A stretch of 64,000 nt of DNA from Sporosarcina sp. BP05. GTDB taxonomy: Bacteria > Bacillota > Bacilli > Bacillales_A > Planococcaceae. The position numbers were made by a program, and so were the translations under genes. The stretch is taken from NCBI RefSeq assembly GCF_014282005.1, contig NZ_JACFTD010000002.1:434001-498000 (forward strand). The letters are read 5' to 3'. Shown here piece by piece: positions 1 to 8,166 of this stretch. The notes beneath the pieces are model-generated. The model was given only the letters and a program-made list of their open reading frames with translations. It had not been told where the DNA came from and made no database searches. The stretch's first letter is position 1, and every line of letters begins with the position of its first letter.

Positions 1-215
1 CATGACAGTTCGAGTGTTAGTCCTCACAGTTAGCTGAAATGCCATGACAGTTTGGCGTTGCCATTAGAGTTAGTCGAAATGCCATGACAGATGGTTTGTT
101 AGTCCTCACAGTTTGCTGAATTGCCATGAAAGTTTGTCGATTAGCCATGACAATCGCACAGATAGCCCTCACAGTCCGCGACTTCCCCTCACAGTTCGAC
201 GGCACTCCTCGGCGT
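1..215. repeat. Array 1 of ~21-nt ACAGTT-type units
   Basis: About ten degenerate units related to GCCATGACAGTTT or GCCCTCACAGTTT occupy the left edge. Unit starts fall at 20, 41, 60, 81, 102, 123, 144, 165 and 185, so spacing is 21 with one 19 and one 20. Units at 20 and 102, and at 41 and 123, lie 82 bp apart. The array is cut by the window edge. The reverse-strand open frame across it (17-253) looks like a by-product of the repeat. The rest of the gap to ftsE holds only the ftsE promoter. Confidence 0.8.
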
Positions 216-410
216 TTGATGAAATCAACCACTAATCCAAACATTATTGTCAATAATAGAGGAAATTGCTCCTAAAGGTCGAATACAGACAAGTGAGACG
301 GTCTTTTGGTCTAGTGGTTTAGTCGTATTATAGAACTATTGTCTATGTTTATTGATGTTATATTCAAGAGTTAAATGAAACACAACTGTAATACTTAGAA
401 AGTCGAATCA

Positions 411-419
411 TGTTATAAT
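411..419 (+). promoter_or_regulatory. Extended -10 promoter for ftsE
   Basis: TGTTATAAT is a consensus TATAAT (414-419) preceded by TGn. No good -35 is visible at 17 bp, as is usual for extended -10 promoters. It lies about 50 bp upstream of the ftsE start. Confidence 0.55.
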
Positions 420-467
420 GGGGCTGTTGGAAAAAAAGAGAGACAAAAATATTCAGGTGGTTTTAGA

Positions 468-1151
468 ATGATTGTGATGAAAAATGTCTATAAAAAATAT
501 CCAAACGGCGTCGTTGCAGCAAATGGCATTAATATTGAAATCGGCCGGGGCGAATTTGTTTATGTGGTCGGTCCGAGTGGTGCAGGTAAGTCGACGTTCA
601 TTAAAATGATGTATCGTGAGGAAAGACCAACAAGTGGAGATATTATTATTAATGGGACAAATCTTGCAACATTGCGTAACAAACGTGTACCGCAATTGCG
701 CAGGCAGATTGGCGTCGTCTTTCAAGACTTCAAATTATTACCTAAATTGACTGTTTACGAGAATGTGGCGTTTGCGCTCGAAGTAATCGAAGCGCCTCCA
801 GCAGAGATTAGGAAAAAAGTGAATGATGTTCTTGCCCTTGTCGGACTTACGCAAAAAGCGCGGATGTTCCCGAACGAATTATCAGGTGGAGAAGAGCAAC
901 GTGTTTCCATCGCTAGGTCAATCGTCAATGTACCCAAAGTTGTCATTGCGGATGAACCGACAGGAAATCTTGACCCTGAAACATCATGGGAGATCATGAG
1001 GATCTTCGAACAGATTAATGCTCGTGGAACGACGATTGTCATGGCCACCCATAATAGGGAGATTGTTAATACAATAAAACACCGTGTTATCGCTATAGAG
1101 GGCGGACTCATTACCCGTGACGAATACGGAGGTGAGTACTATGAAGGCTAG
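468..1151 (+). CDS. ftsE: Cell-division ABC transporter ATP-binding protein FtsE
   Basis: FtsE is the cytoplasmic ATPase of the FtsEX complex, which drives a periplasmic/extracellular peptidoglycan hydrolase during elongation or division. The 227-aa length is typical. Walker A GPSGAGKST is at residues 35-43, an ABC signature LSGGEEQR is near residue 139, and Walker B IADEPTGNLD follows. The start is chosen because AGGTGG (455-460) sits 7 nt upstream. The 3' end overlaps ftsX, as is usual for this pair, and the next gene encodes the likely hydrolase partner. Identification is secure. Confidence 0.96.
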   Translation: MIVMKNVYKKYPNGVVAANGINIEIGRGEFVYVVGPSGAGKSTFIKMMYREERPTSGDIIINGTNLATLRNKRVPQLRRQIGVVFQDFKLLPKLTVYENVAFALEVIEAPPAEIRKKVNDVLALVGLTQKARMFPNELSGGEEQRVSIARSIVNVPKVVIADEPTGNLDPETSWEIMRIFEQINARGTTIVMATHNREIVNTIKHRVIAIEGGLITRDEYGGEYYEG

Positions 1152-2025
1152 AACCCTCGGCCGGCATGTACGCGAAAGTTTCAAAAGCATTCGCCGTAAC
1201 AGCTGGATGACGTTTGCGTCAGTCAGTGCTGTTACTGTCACTCTCCTGCTTGTCGGTGTATTTATCGTGATTATGATGAATTTAAACCAACTTGCGCAAA
1301 GTATCGAGAATGACGTGGAAATCAAAGTTGTTGCTGATCCAGCAGCAGACGAAACGACAATTAAAGAGCTAGTAGAAAAGGTCCGTTCGACAGATGGTGT
1401 TCTCGAAGTGGTTTATTCGTCGCGAGATGCGGAGCTGGACAAGATGATTAAATCATTTGGTGATGAACTTAGTTTATATAAACAGAGCAATCCGCTTGGC
1501 GATGCACTGTATGTAAAAGCGAAGGACCCACAACAGACTGCTACTATTGCAAAGAAAATTGATACATACGACTACACTTATGACGTCGTGTATGGCGAAG
1601 AAAAAGTGGAGAAGCTTTTCGGAATATTGAACATGAGCCGAAACGTCGGTCTGGTTCTGATAGTGGCACTATTATTTACGGCGATGTTCCTTATTTCGAA
1701 CACAATCCGTATAACAATCGTTGCTAGACGAACTGAAATTGAAATTATGAAATTAGTCGGAGCGACGAATAACTTCGTGCGTATTCCGTTTTTATTGGAA
1801 GGAATGTGGCTAGGCATTTTGGGGGCAATCGCTCCAATGCTCATCATTTCTATATCCTATTACAAGCTATTTGAACTTTTGGAACCGAAACTGCAAGGAG
1901 AACTGTTCCAATTACTTAACACGACACCATTCATTATCCAACTGAATGGACTGATTCTATTTATGGGGATCTTTATTGGTGTTTGGGGTAGCTTTATGTC
2001 TGTGCGTAAATTTCTTAAAGTGTAA
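1141..2025 (+). CDS. ftsX: Cell-division membrane protein FtsX
   Basis: FtsX is the membrane subunit of FtsEX and passes ATPase-driven conformational change to an extracellular murein hydrolase. The 294-aa protein has a short basic N-terminus, a first membrane segment near residues 22-44, a large extracytoplasmic domain of about 120 residues and three C-terminal membrane segments, the standard FtsX topology. ATG at 1141 is chosen because GGAGGTG lies 6 nt upstream; a GTG at 1117 is in frame but has no ribosome site. It overlaps ftsE by 11 bp, implying translational coupling. Confidence 0.95.
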   Translation: MKARTLGRHVRESFKSIRRNSWMTFASVSAVTVTLLLVGVFIVIMMNLNQLAQSIENDVEIKVVADPAADETTIKELVEKVRSTDGVLEVVYSSRDAELDKMIKSFGDELSLYKQSNPLGDALYVKAKDPQQTATIAKKIDTYDYTYDVVYGEEKVEKLFGILNMSRNVGLVLIVALLFTAMFLISNTIRITIVARRTEIEIMKLVGATNNFVRIPFLLEGMWLGILGAIAPMLIISISYYKLFELLEPKLQGELFQLLNTTPFIIQLNGLILFMGIFIGVWGSFMSVRKFLKV

Positions 2026-2059
2026 ATTAGAGATAGAGTGTGAGAGGGGAACTGGGAAA

Positions 2060-3364
2060 TTGAATAGATACAAAAAGCTATTGTCAGGTATAATTGCAAT
2101 CGTTTTCCTGTCTACTATTATTAATGGAGCGGGCGTTTTAGCAAGTCCCTTGGATGACATGAAAAAAGAACAGAAATTACTTGATATGAAGAAAAGTGAA
2201 TTGAATACGGGAATAAGTAAAAAGAATACTGAAATTCAAAGCAAAAAAACAACAATCGAAAAAATCACGGATCAAATTTTAGCACTTAACGCTAAAATAA
2301 ACGAATCCAATGAACAAATTAACCGTGTTATCGGACAAATAAATCAAACAACTAATGAAATTGATGCGTTGCGCATTTCAATTGCTGATCTTGAAAAGAA
2401 AATTGAAGAACGTGATGTGGTATTGCGTGACCGTGTTCGTACTATGCAAGTAAAAGGCGGACAAGTTAACTATCTGGACGTTCTTCTTGGAGCAAATAGT
2501 TTTGCAGATTTCATAGACCGTTTTTCGGCTGTCAATTCTTTAATGGATGCAGATCGGGGTATCATGGAGCAGCAAGCGAGTGATATTGCGCAGCTTGAAG
2601 AAGAAAAAGCACTTGTCGAATCAAAACTCGCTAAGCAAGAAGCAGCTAAAAAAGATCTTCAAAACTTGAGAGCGTCTCTTTTAGCACAGAAAAAAGATAA
2701 GAATAAGTTAATCGATCAGCTAGAAGCTGAACAACAGAAATTAGCCAACGAAAAAGAAAAGTTGGAAGTTGATTTGCATGAAACGTATGAAGTTAGTAAA
2801 AATCTTGAAGCGAAGATTTTAACGGAGCAAAAGCGTATTGCTGAAATTGCTCGTCAAGCCGAAATTGCTCGTAAAGCAGCGGCAGCTCAAGCTGCGAAGG
2901 ATAAACAAAATAGTGGTGGTTCGTCATCTTATCTTCCACCCGTATCAAACGGTAATTGGACGAAACCAGCTTCAGGAACTTACACTTCGTCATTCGGTTG
3001 GAGAACGCATCCAATCTACGGTACTCAAAGGCAACACCGTGGAGCCGACATTGCGAATAGCACCGGAACGTCTGTTGTCTCTGCAGGGGACGGGGTTGTT
3101 TCCCATGCGGGTCCAATGGGGACTTATGGCAATGTTATCATGGTGACACATTCAATTGATGGGCAGATTTTCACAACTGTCTATGCACATCTGTCTAGCA
3201 TTAATACAGGCGCTGGTCAGCAAGTTGCAAAAGGCCAATTCATTGGGAAAATTGGAACTACAGGCGCATCGACCGGGCCTCACCTCCATTTTGAAATGCA
3301 TATTGGAAACTGGTCAGCATCTGGACCAAGTGCCGTGAATCCGTTACGTTATGTATCATTTTAA
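2060..3364 (+). CDS. EnvC/PcsB-like M23 murein hydrolase
   Basis: This is probably the secreted effector of FtsEX. From a TTG start (GAGAGGGGA just upstream) the 434-aa protein has a signal peptide ending near ALAS/VLAS-type sequence, a long coiled coil (about 35-255), a basic Ala-rich linker and a C-terminal LytM/M23 domain. The zinc ligands are intact: H326 and D330 in HRGADIA, and H408/H410 in HLHF. It may therefore be an active endopeptidase, unlike E. coli EnvC, whose M23 domain is degenerate. B. subtilis uses CwlO (NlpC/P60 type) in this role, so the partner differs while the coiled-coil plan is shared. It follows ftsX by 34 bp. Confidence 0.88.
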   Translation: MNRYKKLLSGIIAIVFLSTIINGAGVLASPLDDMKKEQKLLDMKKSELNTGISKKNTEIQSKKTTIEKITDQILALNAKINESNEQINRVIGQINQTTNEIDALRISIADLEKKIEERDVVLRDRVRTMQVKGGQVNYLDVLLGANSFADFIDRFSAVNSLMDADRGIMEQQASDIAQLEEEKALVESKLAKQEAAKKDLQNLRASLLAQKKDKNKLIDQLEAEQQKLANEKEKLEVDLHETYEVSKNLEAKILTEQKRIAEIARQAEIARKAAAAQAAKDKQNSGGSSSYLPPVSNGNWTKPASGTYTSSFGWRTHPIYGTQRQHRGADIANSTGTSVVSAGDGVVSHAGPMGTYGNVIMVTHSIDGQIFTTVYAHLSSINTGAGQQVAKGQFIGKIGTTGASTGPHLHFEMHIGNWSASGPSAVNPLRYVSF

Positions 3365-3370
3365 CTAATT

Positions 3371-3404
3371 GTGTCCGTCCCAAGACTGGGGCGGATTTTT
3401 TTTG
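3371..3404 (+). terminator. Terminator of the ftsEX operon
   Basis: GTCC-gt-CCC pairs with GGG-gc-GGA around a short loop and is followed by a run of eight T. Confidence 0.8.
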
Positions 3405-3479
3405 TTTCTTTAAACTAGAATGATGGCTTTCGAGGCTATTATTGGATACGATTATGGTATAAATTGTCGAAGGGGTTTT

Positions 3480-4133
3480 ATGCGAATGCCAGTCACTTCG
3501 TTTTTTACAATAGGAAGCCTCAGTGTTCCTGCGTCTTGGATTGCCATCATGGCGGCATTTGTTGTTGCATATAGTGCAGTTCGGTTCCGATATGGGAAGA
3601 AGCATGCGGAGATCATAGGGGATGCTTTCTTTTATTTGGTGATTGTTTGGAAATTGAGTATCGTACTCACTGATTACGAATCGGTTCTTCGGTCACCTCT
3701 TGCGATTATTTATTTCCACGGTGGGGTCGTTGGTTTTTACTTAGGACTGTTATTTATTGCCGGGAAGATCTTATGGGATATGAATAAGGGGCGGCTTGTT
3801 GCTGAGGGATTTCGGGCCATTTTTACGGGTGCAGTTTTAGTTCAAGTTGTGTATCAGGTGATTATGGTTTTATTGAATGAAGGCGAACTGTTTGCGCAAG
3901 CAGTGACAATTATTGTATTCGGGTTATTCGCGGTCTTTTTCTGGATGAATAGTGGGAAATCTGGTAATTGGCCGGTTCAACTTGCGCTTGTGTTTATGGC
4001 GGTTCATGTTTTTGTATCCGCTGTTCAACCGGATGAATTTATTCAGACGCCGCTAATTACGACTGTAGTCATGGGTTTGTTTTTTGTAATCGTGTTTATG
4101 CGGAAGTTAGATTGGAGGAACGACTATGAATAA
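3480..4133 (+). CDS. Polytopic membrane protein paired with a thioredoxin
   Basis: I do not recognise a named function. The 217-aa protein has about six or seven hydrophobic segments. The motif RSPLAIIYFHGGVVGFYLG resembles the core of Lgt-type and thiol-redox membrane proteins, but too weakly to assign. ATG at 3480 is chosen for the upstream GAAGGGG; earlier in-frame starts lack a site. The stop overlaps the next ATG by 8 bp, so the product is probably co-translated with the membrane-anchored TlpA/ResA-like protein. A role in extracytoplasmic thiol chemistry or envelope assembly is inferred from that pairing. Confidence 0.75.
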   Translation: MRMPVTSFFTIGSLSVPASWIAIMAAFVVAYSAVRFRYGKKHAEIIGDAFFYLVIVWKLSIVLTDYESVLRSPLAIIYFHGGVVGFYLGLLFIAGKILWDMNKGRLVAEGFRAIFTGAVLVQVVYQVIMVLLNEGELFAQAVTIIVFGLFAVFFWMNSGKSGNWPVQLALVFMAVHVFVSAVQPDEFIQTPLITTVVMGLFFVIVFMRKLDWRNDYE

Positions 4134-4707
4134 GAAAACACTTGGATTCATCGTAGCTGCATTGCTAGTTGGATCGATGGTGGTAGTTATGGTGAAATCG
4201 AATTTGGATAAACCGAAGAAGATTGATGAATTTCTGATTGGTGCAGATTTTAGTGCATTAGACGAAGAGCCTGGCTTGGAAAAAGGTTCGATTCCACCTG
4301 ACTTTGAACTGTCTACGCTTTCTGGAGAAGTGGTTAAGCTATCGGATTTGAAGGGCAAGAAAGTAATTTTAAATTTCTGGGCGTCGTGGTGTGGTCCGTG
4401 TAAGGCGGAAATGCCGCATATGCAGAAATACTATAAGAAATACAAGGATGCCGATAATGTTGAAATTGTTGCGGTCAATTTAACGACGGCGGAAAGGCGG
4501 GGCATTAAGGGCGTTGAGGAATTCATCGATATTTATGGATTGACGTTCCCGATTCCGCTGGATAAAGAAGGTACAGTGATGGATGACTATCGGATTATCC
4601 CGATTCCTACCACGTTTATGATTGGTACGGACGGTAAAATTAATCAGAAAATCGTCGGGCCGATGGATGAAAAGACATTGAGGGGCCTTGTTAAGAAGTT
4701 AGATTGA
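4126..4707 (+). CDS. Membrane-anchored TlpA/ResA-like thiol-disulfide oxidoreductase
   Basis: This is an extracytoplasmic thioredoxin-fold protein of 193 aa. An N-terminal anchor (about 6-24) precedes a redoxin domain with the active site WASWCGPC (C89, C92) and the cis-proline segment PIPTTF. ResA/TlpA proteins reduce disulfides outside the membrane, for example in cytochrome c maturation or sporulation. No cytochrome genes are nearby, so the substrate is unknown. A strong GGAGG precedes the start, and it is coupled to the upstream membrane protein. Paralogues such as StoA or ResA cannot be separated from sequence alone. Confidence 0.85.
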   Translation: MNKKTLGFIVAALLVGSMVVVMVKSNLDKPKKIDEFLIGADFSALDEEPGLEKGSIPPDFELSTLSGEVVKLSDLKGKKVILNFWASWCGPCKAEMPHMQKYYKKYKDADNVEIVAVNLTTAERRGIKGVEEFIDIYGLTFPIPLDKEGTVMDDYRIIPIPTTFMIGTDGKINQKIVGPMDEKTLRGLVKKLD

Positions 4708-4780
4708 AGAAAGCCGGTTTTCTGCTGTCGTAATGTTCCTTTGTCGTTCATATAGTGGACGGAGGAGGGGACATTGCATT

Positions 4781-6229
4781 ATGCAAAGAAGCCGGTTTAT
4801 GTTATTCGTCGTATTGGCCGCTTTGGCGACGGTCGTCTTTCTTCTGTTGGATGGTTGTGCAGGAGAAGGAAGTACCAAGAAGGAAGAAGGGACGCTAAGT
4901 GCCTCGTTTCCAGTCATTGATGAAGCGTTCAACGTCATCAAGAAGCAAGGCGTATATCCAGTGGATAGGGACATGTTGATTGAAGGGGCGCTTCGTGGAA
5001 TGGCGGATGTCATCGGCGATCCGTATTCGACGTATCTGTCGCAGGAAGAGGCGGCCGCCCATAAGGAATCGCTGGCAGGAGAGCGAATCGGGATCGGCGC
5101 TGAAATTACGCGCTCGAATGGGAAATACATCATCGTGGCCCCAGTCAAAGGTTCTCCAGCTGATAAAGCGGGCTTGCAACCGTATGACGAAATCATTCGT
5201 ATTGACGGTGAGCGAATTGAAGGGGAATCACTACAGGACGTTGTACAGCGAATCCGCGGCAAGAAAGGGACAGCGGTTTCAATGACGATTTTTAGGCCGG
5301 ATTTGGATAAGCATATCGAAGTGTCGGTCGTGCGAGACAGTATTCCTGTAAAAACTGTATCCGCTGAAATAATGGAAGAGCGTGGACAGAAGATCGGTTA
5401 CATATCGATTACGATGTTCGGCAATGAAAGCCGTCAAGAGTGGCTGGACGCAACAAATAAGCTTGTTAAGGACGGGGCGCAGTCACTGATTATCGATGTG
5501 CGCGGCAATCCAGGCGGTTACTTGCATACTGTTGGCGGTATCGTGGGCAGTCTGGTGAAGAAAGATACGGTTTTTGCTTACATGCAAGATGCGGCAGGAA
5601 CATTGGATCCGCTCGTTACGGAAAAGCTCGAGAAATTTCCGTATGATGAAAAGCTGAAGAAAATGCCGGTCGTTTTGCTGCAGGATAAAGGCAGTGCCTC
5701 TGCAAGTGAAGTGATGAGTGCTGCATTGAAAGATTTAAAAAGAGGCTATATCATCGGTGCAACAAGTTTCGGAAAAGGAACGGTTCAAGAAACATTGGAC
5801 TTGTCAAACGGCGGAGAAATGAAATTGTCGACGCATAAATGGCTTACACCAAAAGAAAAGTGGATTCACGGAAAAGGTGTGAAAGAAGACCTTGAAGTTG
5901 TCCAAAGTGAATTGTTTGGCGAGCATATACGACTCGTCACTGAGGTCTATACGGAAGGCGATTACCACGATGATATCGCTTATGGGCAAAAGTTGCTGAC
6001 AGGGCTAGGCTATAGCGTTGCTCGTGTAGACGGATTTTTTGACGAATCAACTTCCCGTGCAGTTAGTGCTTTCCGTGAAGACGCTAAAGTAGAAGCGGGG
6101 CCGACCATGGATCGATTATTTTACTCAACGTTGAAACTTAAAGTCGAAGAGTTCCGAAATGACCGTAAAAATGACGATCAGCTGCAAATGGCAATTGGCT
6201 ATATTCATCATATAGTGGCTGGAAGGTAA
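4781..6229 (+). CDS. ctpB: Carboxy-terminal processing protease (S41), CtpB-like
   Basis: This is a PDZ serine protease of the S41 family, about 482 aa. It has an N-terminal hydrophobic segment ending LLLDGC, a possible lipobox with an unusual Asp at -2. A PDZ domain follows (about 90-170), then the protease core with the Ser/Lys dyad S307 (GSASASE) and K332 (FGKGTVQ), 25 residues apart as in the family, and a C-terminal peptidoglycan-binding-like segment. In B. subtilis CtpB trims SpoIVFA to trigger SigK; it sits near ftsEX and minJ there too. ATG 4781 is preferred because GGAGGAGGGG ends 10 nt upstream. Confidence 0.9.
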   Translation: MQRSRFMLFVVLAALATVVFLLLDGCAGEGSTKKEEGTLSASFPVIDEAFNVIKKQGVYPVDRDMLIEGALRGMADVIGDPYSTYLSQEEAAAHKESLAGERIGIGAEITRSNGKYIIVAPVKGSPADKAGLQPYDEIIRIDGERIEGESLQDVVQRIRGKKGTAVSMTIFRPDLDKHIEVSVVRDSIPVKTVSAEIMEERGQKIGYISITMFGNESRQEWLDATNKLVKDGAQSLIIDVRGNPGGYLHTVGGIVGSLVKKDTVFAYMQDAAGTLDPLVTEKLEKFPYDEKLKKMPVVLLQDKGSASASEVMSAALKDLKRGYIIGATSFGKGTVQETLDLSNGGEMKLSTHKWLTPKEKWIHGKGVKEDLEVVQSELFGEHIRLVTEVYTEGDYHDDIAYGQKLLTGLGYSVARVDGFFDESTSRAVSAFREDAKVEAGPTMDRLFYSTLKLKVEEFRNDRKNDDQLQMAIGYIHHIVAGR

Positions 6230-6232
6230 AAG

Positions 6233-6264
6233 GGGACTCCTGACGTTAGCCGTCGGGAGTTTTT
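6233..6264 (+). terminator. Terminator of ctpB
   Basis: ACTCCTGACG pairs with CCGTCGGGAGT around TTAG, followed by a T run. Confidence 0.85.
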
Positions 6265-6297
6265 TGGGGGTTTATTGGATGATGATGGGGGGCAGGG

Positions 6298-6500
6298 GTC
6301 ATGACTTCGAAGAGGACGGCCATGACTTCAGGGAGAGTAGCCCTGACTAAGTCGAGGTTTGCCCTTACTAACTTAGGTAGCCATGACTCCGAAGCGGACG
6401 GCCATGACTTTAAGAACAATAGCCTTGACAAAGTCGGGATTTGCCCTTACTAACTTAGGTAGCCATAACTTCGAAGAGGACGGCCATGACTATCGTCTAC
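6298..6500. repeat. Array 2, ~21-nt units with 82-bp period
   Basis: Ten units begin at 6298, 6319, 6340, 6361, 6380, 6401, 6422, 6443, 6462 and 6483, giving spacing 21, 21, 21, 19, 21, 21, 21, 19, 21. The unit heads are GCCATGACTTC, GCCATGACTTN, GCCNTGACNAAG and GCCCTTACTAAC in fixed order, so the higher-order repeat is 82 bp and about 2.5 copies are present. The consensus differs from arrays 1, 3 and 4 but the grammar is the same. Since 82 is not a multiple of three, the array is unlikely to be coding. Confidence 0.85.
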
Positions 6501-6547
6501 ACCACACCAAAACTATAAGCGGTTTTTACCATTTAACACATCAGGGC

Positions 6548-6586
6548 AGAATTCTCCTTCCTCAACGCAAAGCGTAGGTGGGGGAT
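6548..6586. repeat. Imperfect hairpin near the left side of the tnpB element
   Basis: CTTCCTCAACGC and GCGTAGGTGGGGG form an imperfect stem around AAA. Sequences of this kind flank IS200/IS605-type tnpB genes. It may mark the element's left boundary or be a remnant of another copy; I cannot place the end exactly. Confidence 0.4.
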
Positions 6587-6635
6587 GAATGCTTGCACTT
6601 GATGCAATCCTATAGAGAACGTTTGTTTCAATATG

Positions 6636-6644
6636 TGCTATAAT
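6636..6644 (+). promoter_or_regulatory. Extended -10 promoter for tnpB
   Basis: TGCTATAAT is a TGn-extended consensus -10 located 38 bp before the tnpB ATG. Confidence 0.5.
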
Positions 6645-6681
6645 TGATTGCGGGAATAGTCTGTTATACAAGATTGGAGGG

Positions 6682-7875
6682 ATGAACGTGATTCGTTGTC
6701 TAAAAACGTCTTTTCGAACGAACAAGGAAACTATTGCCCGATTATTTCAGTGTAATCAAGTTTCGGGGGAAGTGTGGAATCGTTGTTTGGAACTTGCGAA
6801 AGAACACCATTTGAAAACGGGTAAATGGGTCACGAAAAGTGAATTGCAAAAAAGGTCAAAAGGGATATATCCGATTCATTCCCAATCTGTACAAGCTGTT
6901 TGCCATAAATATTTGTTTGCCCGGGATGCGGCAAAAAAAACCAGAAAAGCAGGGTATGTAACTAAATATCCCTATAAACAGAAGAAGTATTTCAATACAA
7001 AATGGGCGAACAATGGTTTCAAGGTGTATGAAGACGGGAAAATCGAATTATCGATGGGCGTTTTTGAAGGTAAAAGGCAGACACCTCTTGTTGTTTGGAT
7101 AAAAGAAGTTCCGGTAGGCAAAATTAAAGAAATTGAATTGATTTTTGATAGACAACTCCTGTTATCCATCGCTTATGAAAACGGTCAAAAAATCAAAGAA
7201 CATACTTTTGACAAACGAGCAGCTATCGATGTTGGTGAAGTGCACACTATTGCCGCAGTGGCAGAGAATGGCGAAAACATCATCCTTACAGGTCGTAAAC
7301 TCCGCTCGATTCATCGGCTACGCAATAAAAAAATCGCTGAACTGCAACGGAAAATGAGCAAGTGTACAAAAGGCTCCAAGCAGTGGGGAAAGTATAACCG
7401 AGCAAAAAAATATGTGCTTTCCAAAAGTGAAAGACAGCTCCAAGATGGGCTTCATAAAACCACGAAACAATTTGTCGACTGGTGCGTTGAAAATGAAGTG
7501 AAGGAAGTGGCGTTTGGTAATGTAGACGGAGTGCAACGCAATACCTCTCGCCGTAAAAAGAAAAAGGTTCGGAGTCGAACGACGAACCAAAAATTATCGA
7601 ATTGGTCTTTTGGAAAAGTGTATGCATATTTGACGTACAAATTGGATGCAGAAGGCATTAAAATCGATAAACATGATGAAAGTTATACGACGCAACAATG
7701 TCCTTGTTGCGCGAAGAGACGCAAAGTGTCTTCGAGATTGTACAAATGCCCATGCGGCTACTCAAACCATCGTGATATTCACGGTGCGTCAACTTTCTTT
7801 GCCAAAACATTTTATGGGAAAATAAGAGAACTGGACTTCAGTTTGAAACATACAAAGTATCTACGGATTGCCTAA
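6682..7875 (+). CDS. tnpB: TnpB-family protein of an IS200/IS605-type element
   Basis: TnpB proteins are RNA-guided, RuvC-type nucleases encoded by IS200/IS605 and IS607 elements and are relatives of Cas12. This 397-aa copy has the RuvC-I motif AIDVGEVHT (D183), a C4 zinc ribbon (CPCC at 340-343, CPC at 356-358) and the RuvC-III segment NHRDIHGA (D365). At the RuvC-II position the usual glutamate is glycine: VAFGNVDGV, G279. The reading frame is intact. No tnpA is adjacent, so the element is non-autonomous. ATG 6682 has GGAGGG just upstream. Confidence 0.88.
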   Translation: MNVIRCLKTSFRTNKETIARLFQCNQVSGEVWNRCLELAKEHHLKTGKWVTKSELQKRSKGIYPIHSQSVQAVCHKYLFARDAAKKTRKAGYVTKYPYKQKKYFNTKWANNGFKVYEDGKIELSMGVFEGKRQTPLVVWIKEVPVGKIKEIELIFDRQLLLSIAYENGQKIKEHTFDKRAAIDVGEVHTIAAVAENGENIILTGRKLRSIHRLRNKKIAELQRKMSKCTKGSKQWGKYNRAKKYVLSKSERQLQDGLHKTTKQFVDWCVENEVKEVAFGNVDGVQRNTSRRKKKKVRSRTTNQKLSNWSFGKVYAYLTYKLDAEGIKIDKHDESYTTQQCPCCAKRRKVSSRLYKCPCGYSNHRDIHGASTFFAKTFYGKIRELDFSLKHTKYLRIA

Positions 7876-8071
7876 TAGCAAGAAGTAGTAGATGGTCAGT
7901 TCCGACCCTGCTTATCTCTAGGTAAGTTGTTGCCTACTGTAGTTGACGAAAGTGATTCCTGTGATTGATCACAAAAGAGAAGTGTCACCCACTTATTTTG
8001 TTGGAACGCTGTTGTCGATGTCGTAGGAAACCCCCATTTCAAAAACGATTCGTTTTAAGTGGCGGGAGGTT
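7876..8071 (+). ncRNA. Candidate omega-RNA and right end of the tnpB element
   Basis: The sequence after the tnpB stop is noncoding, contains several short inverted repeats and ends with a hairpin at 8029-8071 (AACCCCCATTT side, AAAACG/CGTTTT inner stem, GTGGCGGGAGGTT side). In this family the guide-containing omega-RNA spans the 3' part of tnpB and the right end, and the guide lies just outside it. The exact 5' and 3' ends cannot be read here; assignment is by position and hairpin. Confidence 0.45.
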
Positions 8072-8166
8072 CATTGAATAATTCAATAACGTTCACATAG
8101 AGCGGCATTCTTTTGTTACAATGTAGAAACATGATAGTGTAAACGAAGATTGGATGGTGACGGTTC

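Larger units (their letters stand above)
6540..8071 (+). mobile_element. IS200/IS605-like tnpB-only element
   Basis: The unit consists of a left imperfect hairpin, tnpB and a right terminal hairpin. It separates ctpB from minJ, genes that lie close together in B. subtilis, so it is a plausible insertion. The boundaries are approximate because these elements make no target duplication. Confidence 0.5.

Noticed and set aside
17..253. Reverse-strand protein of 78 aa across array 1
   Set aside because: It is composed of the repeat units, with no ribosome site and no family resemblance; similar peptides appear wherever the repeat occurs.
6682..7875. Cas12 effector
   Set aside because: The length and C4 zinc ribbon fit TnpB, there is no CRISPR array, and flanking hairpins are of IS605 type.
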